Shown here in pieces: positions 17,966 to 27,006 of a stretch of 64,000 bases of DNA (positions are counted from its first letter, which is position 1; every line of letters begins with the position of its first letter). A program made the position numbers and the translations under genes. Source of the stretch: Dolosigranulum pigrum ATCC 51524 (GTDB lineage Bacteria > Bacillota > Bacilli > Lactobacillales > Carnobacteriaceae_A); NCBI RefSeq assembly GCF_000245815.1, contig NZ_JH601103.1, positions 804,313 to 868,312 of the forward strand, written 5' to 3'. The notes under the pieces were generated by a model. It was given only the letters and a program-made list of their open reading frames with translations, did no database searches and was not told where the DNA came from.

Positions 17966-19288
17966 ATGAAAAATGGGGTTTATACAAGCCTAGACATTGG
18001 AACCACTTCAATCAAAGTGATTGTCAGTGAAATAAATAATGGGCAGTTAAATGTTATTGGAGTCGGCAGTGCAGAATCAAACGGACTCAAGCGGGGAATG
18101 ATTGTTGATATTGACCAAACTGTTCGCGCGATTAAAAGTGCAGTTAAGCAAGCATCCGATAAATCAGGAATTGCTATTGAGCACTTAGTTGTCGGAGTAC
18201 CTGCTTCAAATGTCGTTATCGAACCGTGTCATGGCGTTATCTCAGTCAAGGAACATTCAAAAGAAATCAGCTCAAATGATGTGATTCAAGTATTAGAACA
18301 ATCAATAGCTAATATTATTCCGGCTGAGCGAGACTTACTATCAGTGATGTTAGAAGAATTTATTGTTGATGGATTTGATGAAATTAACGATCCAAGAGGA
18401 ATGGTAGGACAGCGCCTAGAACTATATGGTACAGCCATATCAGTTCCGAAGACAATTCTTCATAATATTAAGAAATGTGTGGAACAAGCAGGTTTTGTCG
18501 TGCAAAATTTAATCTTGCAACCACAAGCAATGGCGCAAGTAGCCTTAAGTGATGATGAGCGAAATTTTGGAGCTGTACAAATTGATATGGGTGGAGGACA
18601 GACCACTGTATCAGCCGTACACGATCACCAACTGAAGTATTCAACTGTTATCCAAGAAGGTGGCGAATATGTATCAAAAGATATTTCTATCGTTTTGAAT
18701 ACATCGCAACGTAACGCTGAGAACTTAAAACGTGAAGTAGGCTTTATTGGTCAAACGTCAGATAATACGGTTCACGTAGATGTTGTTGGAAAGAATGATC
18801 CAGAACTTGTAGAAGAATCATATATTGGTGAAATTATTGAAGCACGATTAGTTCAGATTTTTGAGAAAGCTAAAGCAGAACTTGATAAGATTAGTGCGCT
18901 AGACTTGCCAGGTGGTGTTATTATTTCTGGAGGAGCTGCTTCAACACCAGGGATTAAACAATTAGCAAAAGATATATTTGGTGTACGAACGACTGTATAT
19001 ATCCCTGATTATATGGGGATTCGTTCAGCACAGTACACTGTAGCAGTTGGATTGACACGTTATGAGGCAAGTTTAACAGATGTACAACGTGTTGTTGATG
19101 TAGCTTTATTGAAGAAAATGGGCGTTTATGTGCCAACTCCTTCACAGGTGGCGCAACCAAAAGTTTCTACTCAAACAACAAAATCACCCGAACATTCAAC
19201 ATCTACACAACAAGTGGAGTCATTCAATCGTGAAGAGGGCACTTTTGGAGATAAAGTAAAAAATCTCTTCTCGTCGTTCTTTGAATAG
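17966..19288 (+). CDS. ftsA: Cell division protein FtsA
   Basis: Actin-like protein that tethers FtsZ to the membrane, 440 residues. The phosphate-binding segment SLDIGTTSIKVIV is at the N-terminus, the SHS2/1C domain is inserted after about residue 85, and GGGQTTVSAV and VIISGGAASTPG are the later nucleotide-binding loops. The C-terminus ends in the amphipathic membrane-targeting helix GDKVKNLFSSFFE after a Q/S/T-rich linker. A strong AGGAGG precedes the ATG. ftsZ follows after 37 bases. Confidence 0.97.
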   Translation: MKNGVYTSLDIGTTSIKVIVSEINNGQLNVIGVGSAESNGLKRGMIVDIDQTVRAIKSAVKQASDKSGIAIEHLVVGVPASNVVIEPCHGVISVKEHSKEISSNDVIQVLEQSIANIIPAERDLLSVMLEEFIVDGFDEINDPRGMVGQRLELYGTAISVPKTILHNIKKCVEQAGFVVQNLILQPQAMAQVALSDDERNFGAVQIDMGGGQTTVSAVHDHQLKYSTVIQEGGEYVSKDISIVLNTSQRNAENLKREVGFIGQTSDNTVHVDVVGKNDPELVEESYIGEIIEARLVQIFEKAKAELDKISALDLPGGVIISGGAASTPGIKQLAKDIFGVRTTVYIPDYMGIRSAQYTVAVGLTRYEASLTDVQRVVDVALLKKMGVYVPTPSQVAQPKVSTQTTKSPEHSTSTQQVESFNREEGTFGDKVKNLFSSFFE

Positions 19289-19325
19289 TCATTAATGAGC
19301 ATAATTTTTCAGGAGGAATCAGATA

Positions 19326-20549
19326 ATGGACTTAGGTTTAGACAATAACGTATCAAATGGAGCAAAAATTAAAGTAATTGGTGTCGGTGGGGCCGGCGGG
19401 AATGCCGTTAACCGTATGATTGAAGATGGTGTCGAAGGTGTTGAATTTATCGTAGCGAACACCGATATTCAAGCCTTAGACTTGAACCGTGCTGAGACAA
19501 AAATTCAACTCGGATCTAAATTAACTCGTGGATTAGGAGCTGGAGCTAATCCAGAAGTAGGCCGTAAATCAGCTGAAGAAAGTGAAGAACAAATTGCTAA
19601 AGCGCTCGAAGGAGCAGATATGGTCTTCGTTACAGCTGGTATGGGTGGTGGAACCGGAACGGGAGCAGCAGGTATTATTGCTGGAATCGCCCAAGAACAA
19701 GGTGCACTAACAGTCGGTGTGATTACCCGTCCGTTTACTTTCGAGGGACCAAAGCGTGGACGTTTTGCGGCAGAAGGTATTGCCCAGATGAAAGAGAATG
19801 TTGACACATTGGTAACCATTTCGAACAACCGCTTGCTTGAAATTGTTGATAAGAAGACACCAATGATGGAAGCTTTCCGTGAAGCAGATAACGTGTTGCG
19901 TCAAGGGGTACAAGGAATTTCAGATTTAATTACGAACCCAGGTTACGTTAACTTGGACTTCGCTGATGTGAAAACTGTTATGGAGAACCAAGGATCTGCC
20001 TTAATGGGAATTGGTTCAGCATCTGGAGAGAACCGTACGTCTGAGGCAACGAAAAAAGCAATTAGCTCACCATTATTAGAAGTATCATTGAACGGAGCAG
20101 AGAATGTTTTATTAAACATTACTGGAAGCGAAGACTTAACTTTATTCGAAGCACAAGATGCATCAGATATTGTGTCCGCAGCTGCAAGTGGTGATGTGAA
20201 TATTATCTTCGGTACATCCATTAATGAAAGTTTAGGCGATGATGTTGTTGTTACTGTTATTGCAACAGGAATTAACGGCAAAGACATGGGTGATAAATCG
20301 GCTAGCCAATCGAACTCTAGTACAACAAATCGTCCAAGCCCAACGCAGCGTCGTCAATCGACTGCAAGTTGGCGCTCATCAAGTTCAGATGAACAACCCC
20401 AACCTGAACAACCAAGACGTGAAGTTGACCGCTCAGAAAATTTATTTAGATCTTCACAAGAAACTCGTCAAGAGACTAACCACCAGGCGAACTCGAATGA
20501 TGATGAATTAGATACACCACCATTTTTCAGACGTCGCCGTAAGAATTAA
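19326..20549 (+). CDS. ftsZ: Cell division protein FtsZ
   Basis: Tubulin-like GTPase that forms the Z ring, 407 residues. The GTP-binding core has GVGGAGGNAVNRM, the tubulin signature GGGTGTGAA and the synergy-loop NPGYVNLDFADV. After about residue 320 an S/T/Q/R-rich disordered linker leads to a short conserved C-terminal peptide LDTPPFFRRRRKN, which binds FtsA and SepF. Codon use is strongly biased to highly expressed codons compared with flanking genes. Confidence 0.98.
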   Translation: MDLGLDNNVSNGAKIKVIGVGGAGGNAVNRMIEDGVEGVEFIVANTDIQALDLNRAETKIQLGSKLTRGLGAGANPEVGRKSAEESEEQIAKALEGADMVFVTAGMGGGTGTGAAGIIAGIAQEQGALTVGVITRPFTFEGPKRGRFAAEGIAQMKENVDTLVTISNNRLLEIVDKKTPMMEAFREADNVLRQGVQGISDLITNPGYVNLDFADVKTVMENQGSALMGIGSASGENRTSEATKKAISSPLLEVSLNGAENVLLNITGSEDLTLFEAQDASDIVSAAASGDVNIIFGTSINESLGDDVVVTVIATGINGKDMGDKSASQSNSSTTNRPSPTQRRQSTASWRSSSSDEQPQPEQPRREVDRSENLFRSSQETRQETNHQANSNDDELDTPPFFRRRRKN

Positions 20550-20572
20550 TAAGGTAGAAGGAGTTAGAGGCG

Positions 20573-21052
20573 ATGAGTTTAGCAGATAAACTAAAAAGCT
20601 TTCTGGCTATGACTGACGCTGACGAAGAGACGTATTATGAGGAGGAGTCACGAGAAGACGTGGCTCCTTCGTTCTTCTCAAGAAATCAGTCAACAACAGA
20701 GAGTTCAGAGATAGATAATCGAGAGTCAAAGAATGGAGAATTTAATTTGGCAGGAGAAGATAAGCACTCAGGGCGATTTAAGACCCGCATTCGAATTATG
20801 GAACCACGCTTGTACTCAGAAGTGAGAGATATTGCGGACGTTATTTTGGCAGATGAGTCGGTTGTATTGAATTTTCGTCGGATGGATAAAGATCAAGCGA
20901 AAAAAGTGATTGACTTTTTGATGGGAATTACGTATGCGGTACGTGGAGATATTCAACGAATTGGTGATGATATCTTCTTATGTACACCGGATGGCATCGA
21001 GATCGAAGGTAGCGAACTGCAAGCTTTAAAAAATAGTGACTTAGCTGATTAA
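20573..21052 (+). CDS. sepF: Cell division protein SepF
   Basis: FtsZ-bundling membrane anchor, 159 residues. An N-terminal amphipathic helix (MSLADKLKSFLAMTD) serves as membrane anchor, then an acidic linker, then the SepF core from about residue 70 with IRIMEPRLYSEVRDIADVIL, SVVLNFRRMDKDQAKKVIDFLMG and a final FLCTPDGIEIEG. It lies 24 bases after ftsZ and just before ylmG, the usual order. Confidence 0.95.
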   Translation: MSLADKLKSFLAMTDADEETYYEEESREDVAPSFFSRNQSTTESSEIDNRESKNGEFNLAGEDKHSGRFKTRIRIMEPRLYSEVRDIADVILADESVVLNFRRMDKDQAKKVIDFLMGITYAVRGDIQRIGDDIFLCTPDGIEIEGSELQALKNSDLAD

Positions 21053-21067
21053 GAAAGGGGGCATTAG

Positions 21068-21355
21068 ATGATTGCGTTACTTCATTACTTGCGTGTGTTT
21101 CTGATTTATGGGATTCAGATTTATCGTTATGTATTATTGGCGTACTTTTTATTATCTTGGCTTCCTGGAGGCTATCAATCATCACTTGGCCAGTTCTTAA
21201 TTCGCATATGTGAACCATTTGTTGGATTGTTTCGGCCGTACATTCCTAATATTGGAATGGTTAGTCTCGCTGGAATGGTTGCCTTCATTTCATTGAGATT
21301 TGTTGAGATTGGTATTGATGGTATCTTCAGAACATTAATCCAACTTATTAGGTGA
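21068..21355 (+). CDS. ylmG: YggT family membrane protein (YlmG)
   Basis: Small integral membrane protein of 95 residues with two hydrophobic segments (about 8-32 and 58-90) separated by a loop containing LSWLPGGYQ and the conserved PFVGLFRPYIPNIG stretch. The family is linked to division or nucleoid distribution, but its molecular role is not settled. It sits between sepF and ylmH with 15- and 4-base gaps. Confidence 0.92.
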   Translation: MIALLHYLRVFLIYGIQIYRYVLLAYFLLSWLPGGYQSSLGQFLIRICEPFVGLFRPYIPNIGMVSLAGMVAFISLRFVEIGIDGIFRTLIQLIR

Positions 21356-21359
21356 TCGA

Positions 21360-22142
21360 ATGAATCATTTATATCAACATTTTCGAAAAGAAGAGCAGTC
21401 ATTTGTTGATCAAGTAACGGATTGGCTAAATCAAGTTGATTATCAATACACTCCTTACTTGACTTCATTTTTGAATCCACGTGAACAGTTTATAGTTGAG
21501 GCTATTGTGGGGCAGTCAGATGCTATATCCGTCTCCTTCTTCGGTGGGACTACCGGTACTGAGCGTCAGCGAGCACTCATAAAACCGTCATATATTGAAG
21601 ACGTCAAAGGTCATTACGATATTGCTCTGTGTGAAATTTCATATCCTGAAAAATTTAGCCAGTTGAGTCACCGCGATATTTTAGGCGCAATTTTAGGAAC
21701 AGGAATTGATCGAAAAAAACTAGGTGATATCATACAAGATGATGGACGGTGGCAACTTTTTGTAGATGCATCACTCGTTTCATTTTTGACTTTACACGTT
21801 ACAACAGTAGGGCGCACCACAGTGTCATTAATTGAAAAACCATTAAAAGAAGCTGTTCCTATTAACGAGCATTGGCAAAAAAAGAATATTGTCATTAGTT
21901 CACGGCGTTTGGATGTCTTCATAGCTGGCGGATTACGGATTTCTCGTGATCAAGCCAAACAATTGATTGCTAGCAGTAAGGTTAAATTAAATTGGACATC
22001 AACTGAGAATGTTAGCGAAGATGTAAATGAGAAAGATATTATCTCCGTGAGAGGATTTGGGAGATTGACGCTCTTGAGTATCGATTACCGTACACGGAAA
22101 GATAAGTTAGCTGTTGAGATAGGGACATTACTTCAAAAATAG
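21360..22142 (+). CDS. ylmH: YlmH family RNA-binding protein (S4 domain)
   Basis: Cytoplasmic protein of 260 residues. The N-terminal 170 residues match the YlmH/YjdL-type fold (FLNPREQFIVEAIVG, VSFFGGTTGTERQRALI, YPEKFSQLSHRDILGAILGTGIDRKKLGDI). The C-terminal S4 RNA-binding domain starts at about residue 180 with SSRRLDVFIAGGLRISRDQAKQLI. In Bacillus, YlmH is implicated in rescue of stalled 50S-peptidyl-tRNA complexes. The ATG follows the ylmG stop by four bases. Confidence 0.93.
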   Translation: MNHLYQHFRKEEQSFVDQVTDWLNQVDYQYTPYLTSFLNPREQFIVEAIVGQSDAISVSFFGGTTGTERQRALIKPSYIEDVKGHYDIALCEISYPEKFSQLSHRDILGAILGTGIDRKKLGDIIQDDGRWQLFVDASLVSFLTLHVTTVGRTTVSLIEKPLKEAVPINEHWQKKNIVISSRRLDVFIAGGLRISRDQAKQLIASSKVKLNWTSTENVSEDVNEKDIISVRGFGRLTLLSIDYRTRKDKLAVEIGTLLQK

Positions 22143-22160
22143 TCAATTAATCAAAATTTC

Positions 22161-22189
22161 TTGCCATTTTATCATTTTTTGGATATACT
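22161..22189 (+). promoter_or_regulatory. SigA promoter of divIVA
   Basis: TTGCCA at 22161-22166, a 17-base spacer and TATACT at 22184-22189, 33 bases upstream of the divIVA start. It allows divIVA to be expressed apart from the ftsA-ylmH genes. Confidence 0.82.
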
Positions 22190-22221
22190 TATAGGCAATT
22201 AGTGTAGGAGGTATCATACAC

Positions 22222-22884
22222 ATGAAATCCAACGATATCTTAAACCGCTCATTTAGTGTTAAATTGAGAGGTTTCGACAAAGAAGAAGTTAGAGCTTTCT
22301 TAAGTAAGGTCGCTGATGAGGTTTATGAACTTCAGCAAGAAAAAAAAGAATTAGAGCGTAAGCTTGAATTAGCTAGCGATGAGATCTCTGATTATGAGGA
22401 CAAACAAGATGCACTGAATCGTTCCATTGTTGTGGCACAAGATGCAGCTGATCGCTTGAAAGAAGAAGCACACAATGAAGCAAATCATTTAATCGCACAA
22501 GCAGAAGCGGATGCTAGAGCGTTAGAGCAGGCAGCTGAAGAGAAGGTTCGTACGATGATGCAAGAGGCGATTGCTAAAGTACATCGTATTCAAGATGAAA
22601 CAGAAGCACTCAGACAACAAAGTGTACAGTTTAATATTGAACTCAATAAGATGTTGGAAGCTTACCAAACTGTTATAGGCGATGATAAGTGGAAGAATTT
22701 ATTATCGATTGAGACAATCAATCAGATTGAATTGCAAGATACGATAGAAGCCGTGCGAAGACTCGCTAGTGAAGACGAACAGATTGAGATAAGTGAAGAA
22801 GCCGAACATGAGCAAACAAATAATGAGGAATTAGGCAATCGTGAAGCAGTTGAACTGCCTAATTTCGATGAAGATAATGGATAA
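22222..22884 (+). CDS. divIVA: DivIVA domain cell division protein
   Basis: Coiled-coil protein that senses negative membrane curvature at poles and septum, 220 residues. The conserved N-terminal domain SNDILNRSFSVKLRGFDKEEVRAFL carries the hydrophobic/basic membrane-binding loop. Heptad-rich coiled coils follow to about residue 165. The C-terminal 50 residues are acidic and probably disordered. It has its own promoter, and the promoter of the ileS T-box transcript lies inside its last codons. Confidence 0.95.
   Translation: MKSNDILNRSFSVKLRGFDKEEVRAFLSKVADEVYELQQEKKELERKLELASDEISDYEDKQDALNRSIVVAQDAADRLKEEAHNEANHLIAQAEADARALEQAAEEKVRTMMQEAIAKVHRIQDETEALRQQSVQFNIELNKMLEAYQTVIGDDKWKNLLSIETINQIELQDTIEAVRRLASEDEQIEISEEAEHEQTNNEELGNREAVELPNFDEDNG
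22850..22878 (+). promoter_or_regulatory. Promoter of the ileS T-box transcript, inside divIVA
   Basis: TTGAAC at 22850-22855, 17-base spacer and GATAAT at 22873-22878, all within the 3' end of divIVA. Transcription would begin about base 22885, immediately after the divIVA stop and just ahead of the T-box stem I. No terminator separates divIVA from this leader, so readthrough is also possible. Confidence 0.6.
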
Positions 22885-22919
22885 CTATAAAATATATAGT
22901 CGGAACACATCATTTTTAA

Positions 22920-23135
22920 TGTAGCTTACATGACAGAGAGTTGACAGTTGGTGAGAAGTCAGCCTTAAGCAAGTTAGAATAGATATCATCCGCCTCATTT
23001 GACGATGAATGAAGTAATCGTCAACGTGTCTCAGCGTTAATGAGTGGAGGAAATAGTCATGAATCATTTTCAGTGAACTATTTCGAATAAAGGTGGTACC
23101 ACGTTGCTTCGTCCTTTGCGGATGAGGCTTTTTTT
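22920..23135 (+). ncRNA. T-box leader controlling ileS (isoleucine specifier)
   Basis: Classic tRNA-sensing leader. The stem I elements ACAGAGAGTTGACAG and the distal GTTGGTGAGAAGTCAGC are present. The specifier region near 22983-22990 holds ATC codons (isoleucine). The T-box proper AAAGGTGGTACCACG is at 23089-23103. The attenuator stem GCTTCGTCC/GGATGAGGC at 23106-23128 is followed by seven T. Uncharged tRNA-Ile should pair with the specifier and with the GGTG bulge, favouring the antiterminator and ileS expression. Confidence 0.96.
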
Positions 23136-23159
23136 ATATCAAATTATAGGAGTGATTGT

Positions 23160-25940
23160 ATGAAGATCAAGGATACGTTAAATTTATTGAAGACCGATTT
23201 TTCGATGCGAGCAAATTTATCTGAAAAAGAACCCAAAATGCAAAAAAATTGGGATGACAAACAATTATATGAGAAAATGTTGGAGCGAAATCAGGACAAT
23301 ACACCATTTATTCTGCATGATGGTCCGCCATATGCGAACGGAAATATTCATATTGGTCACGCCTTAAATAAAATTTCAAAAGACATTATTGTTCGTTATA
23401 AAAATATGGCTGGCTTCTACACGCCATATATTCCGGGGTGGGATACGCATGGTTTGCCGATTGAAACAGCGCTGACCAAATCCGGTGTTGACCGTAAGTC
23501 GATGTCTGTTGCTGAATTCCGTAAACTCTGTGAAGAATATGCTTGGAAGCAAATTGAACAGCAGCGTAAAGACTTTAAGCGACTTGGTGTACAAGGAGAA
23601 TGGGATAATCCTTATGTTACCCTTACACCGGATTATGAAGCAGCTCAAATTCGCGTTTTCGGTGAAATGGCGAAAAAAGGGTATATTTACCGTGGATTGA
23701 AGCCGATTTATTGGTCACCATCCAGTGAGTCTGCCTTAGCTGAAGCAGAGATTGAATACCAAGATGTCCGTGGTCCCAGCATTTACGTTGCTTTCGATGT
23801 GAAAGATGGTGGCGATGTACTGGAAGATGACACACAATTTGTGATCTGGACGACGACTCCTTGGACAATTCCATCTAATGTGGCGATTACTGTTCGTGGC
23901 GATGGCGATTACTCCGTGTATGAAGCAGACGGACAACGATATGTCTTAGCTGATCGCTTAGCTGAAGAAGTAGCGGAAAAAATTGGATGGCAAGACATTA
24001 AGTTAGTTAAATCATTCAAAGGAGCTGAGTTGGAAGGCTTAGTTGCGCATCACCCCTACTTGGACCGCGATTCTCACTTGATTTTAGGGGATCACGTGAC
24101 GTTCGACGCTGGAACCGGACTTGTTCACACCGCACCAGGTCATGGTGATGATGACTTTGTAGTTGGTCAGAAATATAATTTACCCGTTATTTCACCGATT
24201 GATGCACAAGGTTACTTCACAGACGAGATCCCTGAATTTGAAGGAATGTTCTATGATGATGCCAATATTAAATCAACGGATCTATTAAAAGAACAGAATA
24301 AATTACTTCACTTAGAGTTCTTTACCCACAGTTATCCACATGACTGGCGGACGAAAAAACCGGTTATTTTCCGAGCAACTCCACAATGGTTTGCCTCTAT
24401 TGACAAATTCCGTGATGATATCCTAAAAGCTGTCGAAGAAACAGACTGGATTCAGCCATGGGGTCAGAAACGTATCCACAATATGGTAGCTAACCGAGGC
24501 GACTGGGTTATCTCACGTCAACGGGCTTGGGGTGTGCCATTGCCGATTTTCTACGGTGAAAATGATGAACCCATTTTAGATGGAGAAATTTTTGATCATA
24601 TTGAACAACTTTTTGCTGAACACGGATCAAATGTCTGGTTCGAACGCGAGGCAAAAGATCTCTTACCGGACGGATATACCCACCCAAGTAGTCCAAATGG
24701 TCAATTCCGCAAAGAAACAGATATCATGGATGTTTGGTTCGACTCAGGTTCCTCACATGAAGCAGTCTTAAAAGGACGCGACAACTTGAGCTATCCATCT
24801 GATTTATACTTGGAAGGTTCTGATCAGTACCGTGGGTGGTTCAACTCTAGTATTACCACTGGAGTAGCTGTGAATGGACAATCCCCTTATAAAGCATGTC
24901 TCTCACAAGGATTTGTGCTCGATGGGGACGGTCGTAAGATGAGTAAATCAGTCGGTAATGTTATTGATCCGAATGATGTAGCCGATGATCTGGGAGCTGA
25001 CTTGATTCGTCTTTGGGCTGCCAGTGTTGATACAAGTGCCGATGTCCGTGTTAGTGAGGAAATCTTAGGACAAGTGGCGGAAGTTTACCGTAAGATTCGA
25101 AATACGATTCGTTTCTTAATCCAAAATACGGAAGATTTTAATTATGCAACGGATGGCATTGCTTATGATAACTTACGTGGTTTTGACCAATATATCTTGA
25201 GTCAATTAAATACGACGGTAAAAGATGCGCTGGCGGCTTATGATAATTACAACTTCTCAGAGATTTACAAGGAAATTAATCAGTTCTGTACAGTTGTTAT
25301 GTCGAATTTCTACATGAATGTATCCAAAGATGTGCTCTACATCGATGCTCCGAATGGCTATGAACGTCGCGCAATGCAGACTGTCTTCTATGAAGTTGTT
25401 TTGAAGTTAGCTAAGTTACTAACACCAATTATTCCGCACACAGCGGAAGAAATTTGGTCCTACTTGGATGAGGAAGAAGAATTTGCCCAACTATCTGATT
25501 TGCCGGATGTTGAAGAATTAGCTGGTTCTGCTGAACTTGTGGCAAAATGGGATAAATTCATGACGATTCGTGATTATGTCTTGAAAGCTAATGAAGTTGC
25601 TCGAGAGAAAAAAGTGATCGGAAAAGACTTTGAAGCTAAAACGACACTTTACGTTAACGCAGAAAATAAAGAATTATTAGAATCATTGGATGCTGACTTA
25701 CGCTTAATTCTAATTACATCAGAATTAACGATCAAACCGCTTGCGGATAAACCGACTGATGATGATCAGGTGATTGATTTTGATGGTGTTTCTGTAAAAG
25801 TAGAGCGCATGTCAGGTGAAGTCTGTACACGTTGTCGTATCACTTCTGAAGATGTGGTGACATTACCAAATGGCGAAGATGTATTGTGTCCTCGTTGCCA
25901 TGCGATTTGTGAAGAACATTATCCTGAAGTATTAAGTTAA
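23160..25940 (+). CDS. ileS: Isoleucine--tRNA ligase
   Basis: Class I aminoacyl-tRNA synthetase of 926 residues that charges tRNA-Ile. The HIGH motif lies in PPYANGNIHIGHALNK near residue 60. The editing (CP1) domain includes VIWTTTPWTIPSNVAI and HTAPGHGDDDF. The KMSKS motif in DGDGRKMSKSVGN is near 595. The C-terminal zinc site is formed by CTRCR and CPRCHAIC. It is the eubacterial (IleS1, mupirocin-sensitive type) architecture. It is controlled by the upstream T-box and ends at a strong terminator. Confidence 0.98.
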   Translation: MKIKDTLNLLKTDFSMRANLSEKEPKMQKNWDDKQLYEKMLERNQDNTPFILHDGPPYANGNIHIGHALNKISKDIIVRYKNMAGFYTPYIPGWDTHGLPIETALTKSGVDRKSMSVAEFRKLCEEYAWKQIEQQRKDFKRLGVQGEWDNPYVTLTPDYEAAQIRVFGEMAKKGYIYRGLKPIYWSPSSESALAEAEIEYQDVRGPSIYVAFDVKDGGDVLEDDTQFVIWTTTPWTIPSNVAITVRGDGDYSVYEADGQRYVLADRLAEEVAEKIGWQDIKLVKSFKGAELEGLVAHHPYLDRDSHLILGDHVTFDAGTGLVHTAPGHGDDDFVVGQKYNLPVISPIDAQGYFTDEIPEFEGMFYDDANIKSTDLLKEQNKLLHLEFFTHSYPHDWRTKKPVIFRATPQWFASIDKFRDDILKAVEETDWIQPWGQKRIHNMVANRGDWVISRQRAWGVPLPIFYGENDEPILDGEIFDHIEQLFAEHGSNVWFEREAKDLLPDGYTHPSSPNGQFRKETDIMDVWFDSGSSHEAVLKGRDNLSYPSDLYLEGSDQYRGWFNSSITTGVAVNGQSPYKACLSQGFVLDGDGRKMSKSVGNVIDPNDVADDLGADLIRLWAASVDTSADVRVSEEILGQVAEVYRKIRNTIRFLIQNTEDFNYATDGIAYDNLRGFDQYILSQLNTTVKDALAAYDNYNFSEIYKEINQFCTVVMSNFYMNVSKDVLYIDAPNGYERRAMQTVFYEVVLKLAKLLTPIIPHTAEEIWSYLDEEEEFAQLSDLPDVEELAGSAELVAKWDKFMTIRDYVLKANEVAREKKVIGKDFEAKTTLYVNAENKELLESLDADLRLILITSELTIKPLADKPTDDDQVIDFDGVSVKVERMSGEVCTRCRITSEDVVTLPNGEDVLCPRCHAICEEHYPEVLS

Positions 25941-25965
25941 TAAAAGAACTAAAATAATAAACTGA

Positions 25966-26006
25966 CAAACAAGCTCCCTACCTCAATAGGGAGCTTGTTT
26001 GCTTTT
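25966..26006 (+). terminator. Terminator after ileS
   Basis: Fourteen-pair perfect stem AAACAAGCTCCCTA/TAGGGAGCTTGTTT with a short loop and a T-rich tail (GCTTTTT), starting 25 bases after the ileS stop. Confidence 0.92.
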
Positions 26007-26040
26007 TCGAAAAGTTGTTAGCGAATGTGAGCGTTAGGAC

Positions 26041-26069
26041 TTGCATTTTAACTCAATCTATCATATAAT
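26041..26069 (+). promoter_or_regulatory. SigA promoter of rpsB-tsf
   Basis: TTGCAT at 26041-26046, a 17-base spacer and TATAAT at 26064-26069. The predicted transcript starts about 26076, leaving a leader of roughly 120 bases. Confidence 0.9.
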
Positions 26070-26075
26070 AATGGA

Positions 26076-26195
26076 TGGCGATAAGTCGCTGTATTTCACA
26101 CTTTAGTGGATAGATGAGATGGTGCTTTCTTATGAGGAAGTATCTGATCTAGCCGAAGCTAGAGGACGAATAAAACCAAACAGGAGGAATATTTT
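26076..26195 (+). promoter_or_regulatory. Structured 5' leader of rpsB, no recognised family
   Basis: About 120 bases between the promoter and rpsB. Small hairpins are visible: GCGATAAGTCGC at about 26078, a CTTTCTT/AGGAAG hairpin at 26126-26142 and TCTAG/CTAGA around 26151-26164. Shine-Dalgarno AGGAGG follows. A leader of this kind before a ribosomal-protein gene suggests S2 autoregulation, which is inference. I do not recognise a named RNA family. Confidence 0.4.
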
Positions 26196-26951
26196 ATGAC
26201 AGTCGTATCAATGAAACAATTATTAGAATCAGGTGTTCACTTTGGACACCAAACAAGACGTTGGAATCCGAAAATGGAACAATACATTTTCACAGAAAGA
26301 AATGGTATTTACATTATCGATTTACAACAAACTGTCCGTTTAATCGATGAAGCATATAACTTCATTCGTGACATTGCAGCTAACGGTGGAAATGTTCTAT
26401 TTGTTGGAACTAAAAAACAAGCACAAGACTCTATTAAAGAAGAGAGTGAACGTGCTGGAATCTACTATGTAAACCATCGTTGGTTAGGTGGAACCTTAAC
26501 AAACTGGCAAACAATTTCTAAACGAATTGATCGCTTGAAAGAATTAGAAGCAATGGAAGAAGACGGAACTTTTGAAGTTCTTCCGAAAAAAGAAGTTGGT
26601 CTTTTAATTAAAGAACGTCAAAAGCTTGAACAAAACTTAGGTGGTATTAAAGATATGCCAGGTGTACCTGATGTTCTCTTTGTTGTGGACCCACGTAAAG
26701 AAGAAATCGCTGTTAAAGAAGCACGTAAATTAAATATCCCAGTAGTAGCAATGGTTGACACTAACTGTGATCCTGAAGAAGTTGATGTCATTATTCCATC
26801 TAACGATGATGCGATTCGTGCCGTTAAATTAATTACAAAAACATTAGCTGATGCCTATGTTGAAGGAAACCAAGGCGAAGAGTCATTCGAAGAACAAACA
26901 AATGATTCAATTGAAGAAATGGTTGACGCTGTTGAAGGAGATAACGAATAA
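26196..26951 (+). CDS. rpsB: 30S ribosomal protein S2
   Basis: Ribosomal protein S2, 251 residues. The conserved start VSMKQLLESGVHFGHQTRRWNPKM, the LFVGTKKQAQDSI stretch, WLGGTLTNW and PDVLFVVDPRKEEIAVKEA are unmistakable. The C-terminal 25 residues are acidic, an extension often seen in Lactobacillales. tsf follows after 55 bases, as expected, but pyrH and frr, the next genes in many Firmicutes, are not here. Confidence 0.98.
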   Translation: MTVVSMKQLLESGVHFGHQTRRWNPKMEQYIFTERNGIYIIDLQQTVRLIDEAYNFIRDIAANGGNVLFVGTKKQAQDSIKEESERAGIYYVNHRWLGGTLTNWQTISKRIDRLKELEAMEEDGTFEVLPKKEVGLLIKERQKLEQNLGGIKDMPGVPDVLFVVDPRKEEIAVKEARKLNIPVVAMVDTNCDPEEVDVIIPSNDDAIRAVKLITKTLADAYVEGNQGEESFEEQTNDSIEEMVDAVEGDNE

Positions 26952-27006
26952 TCCATAAATAGCAACGATTAGTTGATGAAAGAATAATTAATTAGGAGGA
27001 ACTAAA

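Noticed and set aside
19943..20287. 114-codon reverse-strand reading frame inside ftsZ
   Set aside because: Antisense shadow of ftsZ without a ribosome-binding site.
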